DNA of 46,709 nt from an uncultured Bacteroidales bacterium (GTDB lineage: Bacteria; Bacteroidota; Bacteroidia; Bacteroidales; Bacteroidaceae): assembly GCA_902785075.1 (NCBI GenBank), contig CACZXN010000017.1, positions 1-46,709 on the forward strand. The letters run 5' to 3'. The first letter of the stretch is position 1; each line of letters opens with the position of its first letter. A program made the position numbers and the translations under genes. A model generated the notes under the pieces. It made no database searches and had not been told where the DNA came from. It saw only the letters and a program-made list of their open reading frames with translations. Below, piece after piece: positions 33,009 through 41,279 of the stretch.

Positions 33009-34364
33009 ATGCTCATTACCACTATTGTCATCGTCGCCATTGTGCTTTTCGGCTGTATCATGATGAGTTCCGTACAGATCAGCCACATCAACCGTGCTGC
33101 CGTCGCTATGTTTTGCGGTGTCAGCGCCTGGGTGGTGTATATGCTTCACGGTTCTGACTTCCTAAACCTGATGGGCTATCCCGATTATCAGTTGATTGGG
33201 CAGGTCGATGATTATATCGCCACGAACGTCATCGTCAAATACATCAACGAGGCGTGTCAGGTTATCTTGTTCCTGATTGCTACGAACACCATTGTGGAAA
33301 TCATGAACAACAACGGTGTGTTCGACTCGCTCGTCAAGTGGTTGCGTACCCATAGCAGCCGATTGTTTCTGTGGGAGCTCTCGCTTCTCACATTTGTCAT
33401 TTCCGCCAATGTCGATAACTTGACGACGGTGGTATTGATGATGACCATCATGGACCAGATAGTCAATTCAAGGCAACAGAAAATCATCTACTCATGCGTC
33501 ATTCTCATTTCGGCCATCCTCGGAGGTTCGTTCACGGTGATTGGCGACATGACTTCCCTCATGCTTTGGGTGCATGGGGTTGTAACGCCTTCTGCCTATG
33601 CTGCCGGACTTATCCTTCCTGTGCTAGCGAGTCTTTGCGTGTTCAATCTGCTCATCTCTCGCATGCTCGTCGGACGTGTCCAGGTGTCTTCGTTCATCAA
33701 CCGTTTCGATGGCGACGATTCACTGCTGCGGCCATGGCAGAAAGTCCTGTTGCTCTTCATCGGAATAGCAGGGCTGTGGTCAATCCCTACGTTTCACAAC
33801 GTGACGAAGCTGCCGCCATTCCTCGGGGCACTGTGCGTCTTGGCGCTGATATGGTTGTTGGAGAGCGCATTCACATTCAAGCGTAACGGCAATCGTCTTT
33901 TCATTCAGCATAAGTATATCCGCAACACTGAGTTCATCGGCATGCGTCTCATTCTCTATTTCCTGGGCGTTTCGCTCATGATTGGAGCTTTGGTTGAGTG
34001 TGGCGCGCTGAAATTCGTGGGCGAACTCATGGCCACACATCTTCACAATGTCTATATCTATGGCGGAGTGATTGGCATTATCTCCAGCCTGATTGACAAT
34101 ATACCGTTTGTGATGGTAGGTCTGCATCTTTTCGAGCAGGATCTGCCCGCATCGGCTTCTGATTTCGTCCAGAACGGCACTTATTGGCAACTACTTTCTT
34201 TCTGTTCGGCTCTCGGCGGCTCGCTGCTCTATGTTGGAACTCTGGCTGGGCATGCAGTGGTCGAAGTATCGAAGATCAGTTTTACATGGTATGTGCGGAA
34301 CATCTTTTGGCGCGTACTCATTGCTTGGCTCGTAGGCATGGCCGTTTTTTATGCTACACATTAA
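33009..34364 (+). CDS. nhaD: NhaD-type Na+/H+ antiporter (ArsB/NhaD/SLC13 superfamily)
   Basis: The 451-residue integral membrane protein has about 11-13 hydrophobic segments. Two conserved half-membrane motifs are visible: FVISANVDNLTTVVLMM in the first half and IISSLIDNIPFVMVGL in the second. Both carry the intramembrane Asn-Asp pair seen in NhaD antiporters, together with GDMTSLMLW. NhaD exchanges Na+ for H+ at alkaline pH in the inner membrane. The gene begins 73 nt after tRNA-Gly with no separate promoter recognised, so it may be read through from the tRNA promoter. A general SLC13 or arsenite-permease function cannot be excluded. Confidence 0.8.
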   Translation: MLITTIVIVAIVLFGCIMMSSVQISHINRAAVAMFCGVSAWVVYMLHGSDFLNLMGYPDYQLIGQVDDYIATNVIVKYINEACQVILFLIATNTIVEIMNNNGVFDSLVKWLRTHSSRLFLWELSLLTFVISANVDNLTTVVLMMTIMDQIVNSRQQKIIYSCVILISAILGGSFTVIGDMTSLMLWVHGVVTPSAYAAGLILPVLASLCVFNLLISRMLVGRVQVSSFINRFDGDDSLLRPWQKVLLLFIGIAGLWSIPTFHNVTKLPPFLGALCVLALIWLLESAFTFKRNGNRLFIQHKYIRNTEFIGMRLILYFLGVSLMIGALVECGALKFVGELMATHLHNVYIYGGVIGIISSLIDNIPFVMVGLHLFEQDLPASASDFVQNGTYWQLLSFCSALGGSLLYVGTLAGHAVVEVSKISFTWYVRNIFWRVLIAWLVGMAVFYATH

Positions 34365-34403
34365 TCTACTTTCCCTCTGACGGGGGACAAACAATCGCGT
34401 TCT

Positions 34404-35327
34404 ATGGAAAAAAACAGATGGGGTATCATATATGGATCGCATGTTGGATTGGCAACGTCGCCTAAGCGGTGGATGGCAATCCGAAACTACATGGAAAAAC
34501 GGGCTGTGCAGTACGATTTCGTGCAGTCCGAAGGTTCAGGCTCGGTCGAACGGCTGGCGAAGATGCTATGCGACAACAATTACCACACCATCGTGGTGGT
34601 TGGAAACGATTCGGCGCTCAACGAGGCACTGAATGGCATTTTTAAGTCCGAACAGCTGCCCGAAGACTTTGCGTTGGGATTGATTCCGAACGGTATCGGA
34701 AACGATTTCGCACGATTCTGGGGTGTCGGCGTCGATGATTACAAACACACTGTCGATCGCATCATCGAACGGCGCACGCGTGTCATCGACGTTGGGCTTT
34801 GCGTCTATACCGACGAGGACAACGTGCCGGTGAAACGCTATTTCCTCAACTGCGTCAACATCGGACTCGGTGCGCGACTTATCGACATCACCAGCAAAGC
34901 CACCCGTCTCATGGGCTCCCGACGTCTTTCCATCATTCCCGTCGCCATTGCGAATGTCTTCGAGCGTAAATCCTTCAATGTGCATATCAAGGCCGACACG
35001 GAGGATATCCAACATGAGGTGATGTCCATCTGCATCGGTAACAGCCTAGGATACGGACAGACGCCGAATAGTGTGCCCTATAATTTCATGCTCGATGTCT
35101 CGGTGATAACCCGACCGAAGTGGTGGCAGCTGCTCGAAGGGTTCTGGCTACTCGGAAAAGGAAAGTTCCTCAACTACAAAAACGTCCATCCATACCGAGT
35201 GCAACGCGTGGAGGTGATGGATGCGGGCAAGGCAAAGGTATCGCTCGACGGATGCATACTCGATGCGAAGAATCTCACCCCGATGCGAGTGGAAATCATA
35301 CCCGAAGCCCTCAATTATATCGTATAA
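34404..35327 (+). CDS. Diacylglycerol kinase/sphingosine kinase-like protein with altered nucleotide motif
   Basis: The 307-residue cytoplasmic protein has the DAGK_cat/LCB5 fold: an N-terminal region (WGIIYGSHVGLA), then VVVVGNDSALNEALNGIF, and GLIPNGIGNDFARFW. It ends with a beta-sandwich lipid-binding domain (SLGYGQTPN, KVSLDGCILD). The usual GGDGT nucleotide loop reads GNDSA here: the Asp is kept and two glycines are lost, so activity may differ or use another donor. Family members phosphorylate diacylglycerol or sphingoid bases; Bacteroidota make sphingolipids, which makes the latter possible. It starts 39 nt behind the antiporter gene and a strong terminator follows. Confidence 0.82.
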   Translation: MEKNRWGIIYGSHVGLATSPKRWMAIRNYMEKRAVQYDFVQSEGSGSVERLAKMLCDNNYHTIVVVGNDSALNEALNGIFKSEQLPEDFALGLIPNGIGNDFARFWGVGVDDYKHTVDRIIERRTRVIDVGLCVYTDEDNVPVKRYFLNCVNIGLGARLIDITSKATRLMGSRRLSIIPVAIANVFERKSFNVHIKADTEDIQHEVMSICIGNSLGYGQTPNSVPYNFMLDVSVITRPKWWQLLEGFWLLGKGKFLNYKNVHPYRVQRVEVMDAGKAKVSLDGCILDAKNLTPMRVEIIPEALNYIV

Positions 35328-35330
35328 AGC

Positions 35331-35370
35331 AGTAAGCAGGCAACCGCACGGTTCGCCTGCTTACTTTTTA
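35331..35370 (+). terminator. Intrinsic terminator
   Basis: AGTAAGCAGGC and GCCTGCTTACT form a perfect 11-bp stem with an inner AACCG/CGGTT helix, followed by TTTTT. It lies right after the kinase-like gene. Confidence 0.9.
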
Positions 35371-35404
35371 CCATTTCAAGAGAGCCGTAGCCCTCCGTTT
35401 TCTC

Positions 35405-36343
35405 CTAGTTTCCGCTATCGAAAGGCTCGTCGCCGCCCTCGTCGCCGCCGCCCGAGCCGCCGCTGTTGCCGCCGCCACCGGTTCCACCGCCACCTGGATT
35501 GTCGGGGTTGGTAGGATTGGTGGGATTAGTCGGATTGGTGGGATTCGTCGGATTATCGGGCGTGGTTGGGTCGCTAGGCTCACTCGTTTCGCCTGTGTTG
35601 CTGCCGGTTCCACCGCCTTGGCCCGGGCTGACGCTACCGCCTTTGCGACTTTGAGCCAGTTGTTGTTCTATTTTGCGGTAATCTTCATTGTAGAATTGTG
35701 CTGCCTGCGAAATGCTTTCCTCCGGCTGCAATTCCTGCACGGCGTTCAGATAGGTAATCATCTGTCGATAGCCCTGCTCCAGTGCCTCTCGAGCCTGCTT
35801 TACGAGTCCCGTGGCCAGCGCTGAGTTCTCTTCGTTTCGCTGCTGCATCACCTGCTTTATTTCTGCCGTCTTTGCTGCGAAACGTTGGTTCAGTTCCGTC
35901 AGTCCCATCGCCGCCAGGTCGGCTGCCAGGGTCGGTTCGGCAAAACGCTGCTCCATGTTATCTACTTTGGCATTCTCAGCGACCAGTGCTTCGGTAATTC
36001 GGAAGTTATAGTCCTTGAAAACCTGCTGTACACGCCGACCGTGAATGTTCAAGTCTTCGTCGTCCAACTTTTCAGCCCAAAGCGCTGCCACGTGCTCCAT
36101 GACATAGCCGTAGTTGTCGCGAATCTTGTCGAGTTCGCTTACGTTTTTGGTGGACATACTCTTTCTCGACTGCTGATAGGCGCTGTCGAAATTTGTGAAC
36201 AACTGATGCTGCTGAGCACGCAGCTGATTGAGACGCTCCAATGATGATACCACTGCTCCGATTCGCGTGTCAAACGCCTGCATCGCACTGAAAACGAATG
36301 CCAGTGGGAAGTGCGACACGGATTTTTCTGTGAATTTAGTCAT
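35405..36343 (-). CDS. Hypothetical protein with NPT repeats and glycine-rich tail
   Basis: I do not recognise this 312-residue protein with confidence; the N-terminal part resembles uncharacterised Bacteroidota proteins (perhaps DUF6261). It has no signal peptide. Residues 1-230 are helical and charged, with several Arg/Gln-rich amphipathic stretches. From about residue 233 it turns low-complexity: GGGTGSN, then TTPDNP and five NPT repeats, then a Gly/Ser/Asp tail (about 282-312). The repeats resemble a linker or cell-surface stalk, yet no export signal is seen. The DNA for the tail is GC-rich. A promoter lies at 36386-36416. Confidence 0.7.
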   Translation of the reverse strand: MTKFTEKSVSHFPLAFVFSAMQAFDTRIGAVVSSLERLNQLRAQQHQLFTNFDSAYQQSRKSMSTKNVSELDKIRDNYGYVMEHVAALWAEKLDDEDLNIHGRRVQQVFKDYNFRITEALVAENAKVDNMEQRFAEPTLAADLAAMGLTELNQRFAAKTAEIKQVMQQRNEENSALATGLVKQAREALEQGYRQMITYLNAVQELQPEESISQAAQFYNEDYRKIEQQLAQSRKGGSVSPGQGGGTGSNTGETSEPSDPTTPDNPTNPTNPTNPTNPTNPDNPGGGGTGGGGNSGGSGGGDEGGDEPFDSGN

Positions 36344-36385
36344 ATTTTAATAAGTTTTAGTTGGTTGATTGGGTTTTCACGGCTG

Positions 36386-36416
36386 CAAATATAATATTTT
36401 TAAATGAAACGACAAA
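36386..36416 (-). promoter_or_regulatory. Promoter of the NPT-repeat protein gene
   Basis: Minus strand TTTG (36416-36413), a 19-nt spacer and TATATTTG (36393-36386), 42 nt before the ATG. Confidence 0.6.
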
Positions 36417-37014
36417 AGATATACCGAGAATTATGAAAAATCTCGCCGATTTTTCAAAAATGATACTCCTATTCGCATGTCTACCTTCTACGTCGCACCG
36501 CAAACGCATGCCATTGGTGATTGCGCTACGGTTTTTTCGGTAAATTTTAATTTTCAAAGCGCCTATTTCCATCGGCTACAGCCACTTTTAATTTTCAAAC
36601 CATTATTTCCATCGGCTACGCCCACTTTTAATTTTTAAAACGTCTATTTCCATCAGCTACGACCACTTTTAAATTTTCAAAGCGCTATTTCCATCGGCTA
36701 CGACCACTTTTAAATTTTAAAACGCCTATTTCCTTCGGCTACGACCACTTTTAAATTTTAAATCGGCTATTTCCATCGGCTACAGCCACTTTTAAATTTT
36801 CACAGCGCTATTTCCATCGGCTACAGCCACTTTTCATTTTCTTTTCCACATCTCATGTGCTGTTTCGACTGGGTTTTATTCATTTTTTCCCTGCATAGAT
36901 TATGCATTTCCTTGAAACGTCCAAACATTTGTGCTTAAAATTTTCATCTTTACCCCGAATTCCTCTCTCATTCCTCCACTTGCCGCCCGAAAGGTACTGA
37001 TTCGATAAATGAAA
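36417..37014. other. About 600 bp without a gene; holds the 41-bp tandem array
   Basis: Apart from the array at 36540-36841, this gap has AT-rich stretches and no convincing ORF. Short open frames in it arise from the repeats, whose 41-bp period is not a multiple of three and therefore shifts frame at each copy. A region after the array (36842-37014) shows nothing recognisable. Confidence 0.55.
36540..36841. repeat. Tandem array of seven ~41-bp units
   Basis: The word TATTTCC recurs at 36564, 36604, 36645, 36686, 36727, 36768 and 36809, i.e. steps of 40, 41, 41, 41, 41, 41. Each unit carries a conserved core (TATTTCCATCGGCTACGACC and ACTTTTAAATTTT) and a variable stretch of about 8 nt. There is no spacer between units. 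Position-specific changes (CATCAGC, CTTCGGC) mark individual copies. It lies upstream of the NPT-repeat protein gene and downstream of rhamnose mutarotase. Confidence 0.9.
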
Positions 37015-37048
37015 CAAAGATGGCTCTAAGGTTTTAGGGCCATCTTTG
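37015..37048 (-). terminator. Hairpin behind rhamnose mutarotase
   Basis: CAAAGATGGC and GCCATCTTTG form a perfect 10-bp stem; an inner CTAA/TTAG helix can extend it. It lies about 45 nt past the mutarotase stop codon. The following T-run is weak. Confidence 0.65.
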
Positions 37049-37090
37049 CGTTGATTCATATCCGTTTGCCGCGCTACGGGGCCAAACAGT

Positions 37091-37408
37091 TTAGTCCATG
37101 TGGAACATCTCGGGCAGCGGCATGGAAATGGGCGAGTTGTCGGGGTTGGTTTCCATGATATCTGCCATATACGCCCACCAACGCTTTACTACCTCCAGAT
37201 TTCCCATGTCCTGACTTCCGCCTTCGCCTCGCGTCTTCTGAAATGCGAAGAGCGTGTTCGTGTCCTCGTCGAGATAAATGCTGTAATCGTAAACGCCACC
37301 GTCGTGCAGCAGCTGGCGCATCTCCGGCCACAGAGCTGCATGACGTTTCTTATACTCGTCCTTGAAGCCAGGCTTCAGGAACATTTTGAATGCTTCTCTT
37401 TTTTCCAT
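37091..37408 (-). CDS. rhaM: L-rhamnose mutarotase
   Basis: The 105-residue protein is of full family length (104-110). It has the dimeric alpha/beta-barrel pattern: FKMFLKPGFKDEYKKRHAALWPE (His22 in RHAALWPE), YDYSIYLDED and VVKRWWAYMADIM, then SPISMPLPEMFHMD at the end. The enzyme interconverts alpha and beta L-rhamnose in the cytoplasm, feeding RhaA. The neighbouring duplicated esterase of the rhamnogalacturonan acetylesterase type suggests a pectin role. A Gly-free catalytic Trp/Tyr pattern is retained. No other rha gene lies in the window. Confidence 0.92.
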   Translation of the reverse strand: MEKREAFKMFLKPGFKDEYKKRHAALWPEMRQLLHDGGVYDYSIYLDEDTNTLFAFQKTRGEGGSQDMGNLEVVKRWWAYMADIMETNPDNSPISMPLPEMFHMD

Positions 37409-37452
37409 TTTCTTCGTATTTAAGTTTTGGTTCTACATATATTTTCCCGCAG

Positions 37453-37657
37453 CTCCTCCCCTAAGTTAGGGGAGGGGGACCGCTTGCGGTGGAGCAGTGT
37501 GTCTTAATTCTTATTTCTTAGTTCATTGTTCTGTTCATACGCCCCCGCCCTTTGGGCACCCCCTCTATCTTAGAGGGGGAGCTTATTTTACTTTTCCTCC
37601 CCTGTTCCTCCCCTAAGTTAGGGGAGGGGAACCGCTTGCGGTGGAGGAGTGTGTCTT
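37453..37657. repeat. REP/MITE-like element: two 52-bp direct repeats and inverted repeats
   Basis: Two near-identical segments (37453-37505 and 37605-37657) share CCTCCCCTAAGTTAGGGGAGG, followed by ACCGCTTGCGGTGGAG and AGTGTGTCTT. Their first 21 bp are a palindrome, as is the ACCGCTTGCGGT part. Between them lie further hairpins: GCCCTTTGGGC (37547-37557) and CCCCCTCTATCTTAGAGGGGG (37559-37579). It fills the gap between the C10 peptidase gene and rhaM. Confidence 0.8.
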
Positions 37658-37690
37658 GGTTCCACAGCTCTACGGTTCTTCATTCACACT

Positions 37691-39571
37691 TCATCTCACA
37701 AATTCCTTGCATTTGCGACTGATGTTCATACCCGTTTGCCGGCGCGGAAGGACTTGGCCCTTGACGTTGTAGATGAATCCCTTGTTTTTAGACGGATCGG
37801 CGGTGATGGTGCCGATGTCGCTCGCCTTGTCGGCGACAATCACTTCTTTCACGTCGTCGAAATGTATGACGGAATCCGTAAAGAGATCGATGTCGTATAG
37901 CACATGCAGGCGGAGGGTGTCGCTCATCCGGCTACTGATATAGACATAGTCGAGGTCGATGGTTTCGGTGGTGTGGGGGGCGATGTAAAGTCCGAATCGG
38001 GACAGTGACTGAAGGAGTTCGGTACCCGGATTGGCTTCCTGACACAGAAAGATTCGGCCGCAATATTCGTCGTCGTTGGGGTTGGCAAGAGTGATGCTCA
38101 CTTTCGTATATTCGCCGCGGGTTACGGTGTCGGCGCATTCCACTTTCAGCAGCTCAAGATGTCCGGTAGCCCCTTTGGCTTCGCGCGGACGGATGTCGCC
38201 GCCCGTTTTGTCTATAAATATATAATAAGGAGTACCGCACGAAGTCCGCGCATGCAGCCACTGACCATTGTCCTCGTACATGGGCATCAATCGGTAGGTA
38301 TTGTCCGCGAGTTTCGCCACCTCATGCGCGATTTCAGCCCAAGCGATGGTGTCGGTGTAGGTGGTATCTTCGAATTCCTCCAGCAGAAACTCGCGATTGT
38401 AGTCGTAGGCGATGGCTACAACGTCATCGTTCTCGACATTCGTCACGCCAAGCACCACGCGACCGCTGTGAACGTTCCATCCCACGTTGCAGAGGTTGTG
38501 GACAACCAGTGCGGAATCGCGAATCAGCTCGAGATGCGAGAATGCATACTCATGGGTTTCCGGAGTGGGGGTGGCACTCGGGGGCTGAATGCCCAACACA
38601 AATCCTTGCAGGATGTTCAGCCCGTTTTCGATGCGATCGCGCTGATGATTCCACTCGGGTTGGTCGGGGTTCATGTAGTCGATGTTGTAATAGCCGTCGC
38701 ACCATCCGCCCCAACCCCAATTGATGTGGTAAAGCCCATCAGCGTCGTAGCCGTCGATGACAAACGCATGTCCGCCCCCGTCGGGACCATGTGCGCTACA
38801 GGTAACCGGATGTCCCGCTGCCAATTCGCGACGGATGAGGGTGTGAACCTCGTCACGATGGTAGAAGTCGCGATAAATCATACGCATACCACGGTCGTAA
38901 CCGAAATAATTGTAGAGCGCGAAAGGCTGTTTGATGGTTTGCGCACCACTGGCGTCAATCCCGTAACGCATATCGACACTGATGCCGCAATCGCTCATGA
39001 GCAATGCAACGGCTTCTGCCTGACGGTTGCTATAATTGCCGCCCGCGTAGGTGTCGAGCATATAATCCCACTCATACGAATGGGCGGCGAAATCGGCAGT
39101 GAGCGTGTCCTTACACCCTTTGCCGTCGTAATAAGTATAAGTGCCGGTTCCTTTCGCGGGATAGCGATAGTAGTACATCACTTGCGCCATCGCATTGGCG
39201 ACGCAACCGGTCTTGCAATGGACACTGTCAATCAGCGGGGTGAATAAATTGTAGGGTTCGTCCTGAGTCCAATTGTCAGTACAGATGGGTTTGACCTCTT
39301 CGGGCAGATTGTCGGAATAGGTCATGGGCGCAGGCGCTCTGTGAGACACTTTTTCAAACGTGTTCATCACCTTGCCGAACAATGGATCGAGATGCATGGC
39401 ACGGTCGAAATCGCCTGTCTCGGAATAGGCAAGAAGCACATCCTTGCCAGCAATCTCTTTCGTCACCACGAACCCTTGTTTCTGACGTTTCACACGAAGT
39501 CCATGCGGATTTTGTGCCATCAGAATGGAACAACATTGCAGCAACGTCAGGATGAATAATAATCTTACCAT
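37691..39571 (-). CDS. C10 family cysteine peptidase (streptopain/interpain-like) with T9SS-like tail
   Basis: The 626-residue protein has a signal peptide (1-20, ending LMAQ) and an N-terminal Spi-type inhibitory prodomain (about 22-85, NPHGLRVKRQ). The C10 catalytic domain has Cys123 in TGCVANAMAQVM and His268 in GGHAFVIDGYDADG, followed by the conserved INWGWGG (Trp at 285, 287). Beta-sandwich domains follow (about 345-590), and the end GFIYNVKGQVL...SRKCKEFV resembles a T9SS C-terminal domain in degenerate form. Family members such as Prevotella interpain A degrade host proteins and haemoglobin. It lies 48 nt behind the esterase gene on the same strand. Confidence 0.87.
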   Translation of the reverse strand: MVRLLFILTLLQCCSILMAQNPHGLRVKRQKQGFVVTKEIAGKDVLLAYSETGDFDRAMHLDPLFGKVMNTFEKVSHRAPAPMTYSDNLPEEVKPICTDNWTQDEPYNLFTPLIDSVHCKTGCVANAMAQVMYYYRYPAKGTGTYTYYDGKGCKDTLTADFAAHSYEWDYMLDTYAGGNYSNRQAEAVALLMSDCGISVDMRYGIDASGAQTIKQPFALYNYFGYDRGMRMIYRDFYHRDEVHTLIRRELAAGHPVTCSAHGPDGGGHAFVIDGYDADGLYHINWGWGGWCDGYYNIDYMNPDQPEWNHQRDRIENGLNILQGFVLGIQPPSATPTPETHEYAFSHLELIRDSALVVHNLCNVGWNVHSGRVVLGVTNVENDDVVAIAYDYNREFLLEEFEDTTYTDTIAWAEIAHEVAKLADNTYRLMPMYEDNGQWLHARTSCGTPYYIFIDKTGGDIRPREAKGATGHLELLKVECADTVTRGEYTKVSITLANPNDDEYCGRIFLCQEANPGTELLQSLSRFGLYIAPHTTETIDLDYVYISSRMSDTLRLHVLYDIDLFTDSVIHFDDVKEVIVADKASDIGTITADPSKNKGFIYNVKGQVLPRRQTGMNISRKCKEFVR

Positions 39572-39619
39572 GAAACGATATCAAAAATGTGGATTTCTGT
39601 TCGCCGATACTCCCAATCG

Positions 39620-41257
39620 CTATTTCAGGCATTTCGCCAAAGGGCTTTTGATTTCCTTCAGCCCTTTCGCCACACTTTGCGCATTGAGTAAAGCTCCCTT
39701 TTTCGATGTGTGGGTGTGATCGTTGTTGTAGTATTCCTTCGCTCCCTCTTGCCCGATTTTATCGATTGCGTCTGCAGTGATATTATGCACATCGACAAAG
39801 GCTACACCCGTCTCGGCAACGACTTCACGATACCATTTTCCATAGCTATCGTTACGGCGTTCGATTTTCCCGCCAGGCCACTCATTGCGAGGCGTAAGCG
39901 AAAGTAGGATAGGGGTGGCGCCCTTCTCGCGAACATCTTGAATGAATTTCTTCAGATACCATCCGAAGGAATAAATCACTTTGTATTGTCCGTTCGACTG
40001 CATGCGATAAACGTGACACGTATCGGCCGCCGAAGCAATCACGCCGCGCTCCTTGTCCCTGTCAATGCCGCCGATGTCGTTATGCCCAAACTGAATCAGC
40101 ACATAATCGCCAGGTTCAAGCGAGTTGTAAACATTGTCCCAAAGCCCTTCGTAAAGGAAGGTGCGGGTGCTGCGGCCTGCGCGACCCGCATTGACAACCG
40201 TACACTTCTTATCGCTGAAAATTGTATTCGCAACAGCTCCCCAACCCCACATGCCATTCTCGTCGTTGTCGTTATTCTTCATCGTGGAGTCACCTGTAGT
40301 AAACACTACGGGCTTACCCTTCTTCCGATTCTGGTCAATTCGTTTGGGGTGAACCATATCTTGGCGCAAAAAGGTCTTCAAAAGTGCCACGTCAGGATGT
40401 TTGCAAGCTTCAATGCCTTCAGCGCACGAGGCTGCATTCATCTTCGCACCGAATTCGCTGGAGTGAATCTTGTCGCCAAAGAAAAAATAGTTTGTTTTCC
40501 ATTTGCCATATTTCTCGAGCTTCGTAGCGCTGATATCATTCAGATCGACGAATGCGGTGTTAAGCTCTTCGCTCATTGCTTTGATCCACGGCGTGAAATC
40601 GTTAAGCTTACGCTGAATCTTGTTGGGGTCGTTTGGCTCGTAGTCATTGCGAGGCGTAAGTGTAAACAGCACGGGAATTGCCCCTTTAGCCCGAATCTGA
40701 GCCACATATTTCCGAATATATCCGCCAAAGGTATATACCATTTCCTGTCGGCCTGTTTCCTTAATAGTTACAAGCGTGGAATCTTGGCTCACCCCCTTGA
40801 TGCAGGAACGAGCACGACCCGAATCGAGAGGCCCGTTGTCGTTATGCCCGAGTTCCAGAAATACATAGTCGCCGGCCTTAACGCCGTTCAGTACAGCAGG
40901 CCATAAATCGCGATAGAAGGTGCGGGTGCTCATGCCACCCAAAGCGTGATTTTCAACGGTAATTTTGCGCTCGTCCCAATATAGATGCTCAAAATATCCC
41001 CAACCCCATTGACCGTTGTTACCGTTACCGAGAGTTCCGTTGCGCATGGTAGAATTCCCGACAAGGAAAATGACGGGATTATTGCCCTTGCGGCTCGACC
41101 CGCTAACCGGACGCACTTGGTTGGCCTTCTCCAATGAGTCGGCTGTGTTGTCAATCACGTTGTTCACATCGCGCATTCCTTGGAAGCGCGGACGATCTTG
41201 AGCATTGGCGGTTACCAACACTCCCGTTATACTAAGTAATAAAAACAGTTTTTTCAT
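39620..41257 (-). CDS. Secreted esterase with two tandem SGNH (rhamnogalacturonan acetylesterase-like) domains
   Basis: The 545-residue protein has a signal peptide (1-20, ending ANAQ) and two copies of a GDSL/SGNH domain. Copy 1 (about 62-290): Ser69 in GNSTM, the Gly/Asn blocks GGMSTRTF and LGHNDNGPLD, and DKIHSS with Asp261-His264. Copy 2 (about 315-540): Ser323 in GDSTM, AGRSTRTFL, FGHND and NNDHTHTS (Asp513-His516). Both catalytic triads are complete, so both may be active. The family (CE12) removes acetyl groups from rhamnogalacturonan, in line with rhaM nearby. No T9SS tail or lipobox was seen. The C10 peptidase follows after 48 nt, and the rhodanese-metallohydrolase gene ends 22 nt upstream. 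Confidence 0.9.
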   Translation of the reverse strand: MKKLFLLLSITGVLVTANAQDRPRFQGMRDVNNVIDNTADSLEKANQVRPVSGSSRKGNNPVIFLVGNSTMRNGTLGNGNNGQWGWGYFEHLYWDERKITVENHALGGMSTRTFYRDLWPAVLNGVKAGDYVFLELGHNDNGPLDSGRARSCIKGVSQDSTLVTIKETGRQEMVYTFGGYIRKYVAQIRAKGAIPVLFTLTPRNDYEPNDPNKIQRKLNDFTPWIKAMSEELNTAFVDLNDISATKLEKYGKWKTNYFFFGDKIHSSEFGAKMNAASCAEGIEACKHPDVALLKTFLRQDMVHPKRIDQNRKKGKPVVFTTGDSTMKNNDNDENGMWGWGAVANTIFSDKKCTVVNAGRAGRSTRTFLYEGLWDNVYNSLEPGDYVLIQFGHNDIGGIDRDKERGVIASAADTCHVYRMQSNGQYKVIYSFGWYLKKFIQDVREKGATPILLSLTPRNEWPGGKIERRNDSYGKWYREVVAETGVAFVDVHNITADAIDKIGQEGAKEYYNNDHTHTSKKGALLNAQSVAKGLKEIKSPLAKCLK

Positions 41258-41279
41258 TCCAAACTAAGAAATAGTATGA

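Noticed and set aside
36357-36572. Small frames on both strands near the 41-bp array
   Set aside because: Frame changes at each repeat unit, no family similarity, and the promoter of the neighbouring gene lies inside.
36540-36841. 41-bp array as a CRISPR array
   Set aside because: Units are contiguous, without unique spacers of 25-40 nt, and no cas gene lies nearby.
37541-37579. GC-rich hairpins between rhaM and the C10 gene as a riboswitch
   Set aside because: They are simple palindromes belonging to the repeat element. No conserved riboswitch pattern was seen.
38159-39247. Plus-strand open frame (362 codons) opposite the C10 peptidase
   Set aside because: Antisense shadow in a GC-rich gene. 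The minus-strand frame has clear catalytic motifs.
39938-40906. Plus-strand open frame (322 codons) opposite the SGNH esterase
   Set aside because: Antisense shadow; the esterase frame has two complete active sites.
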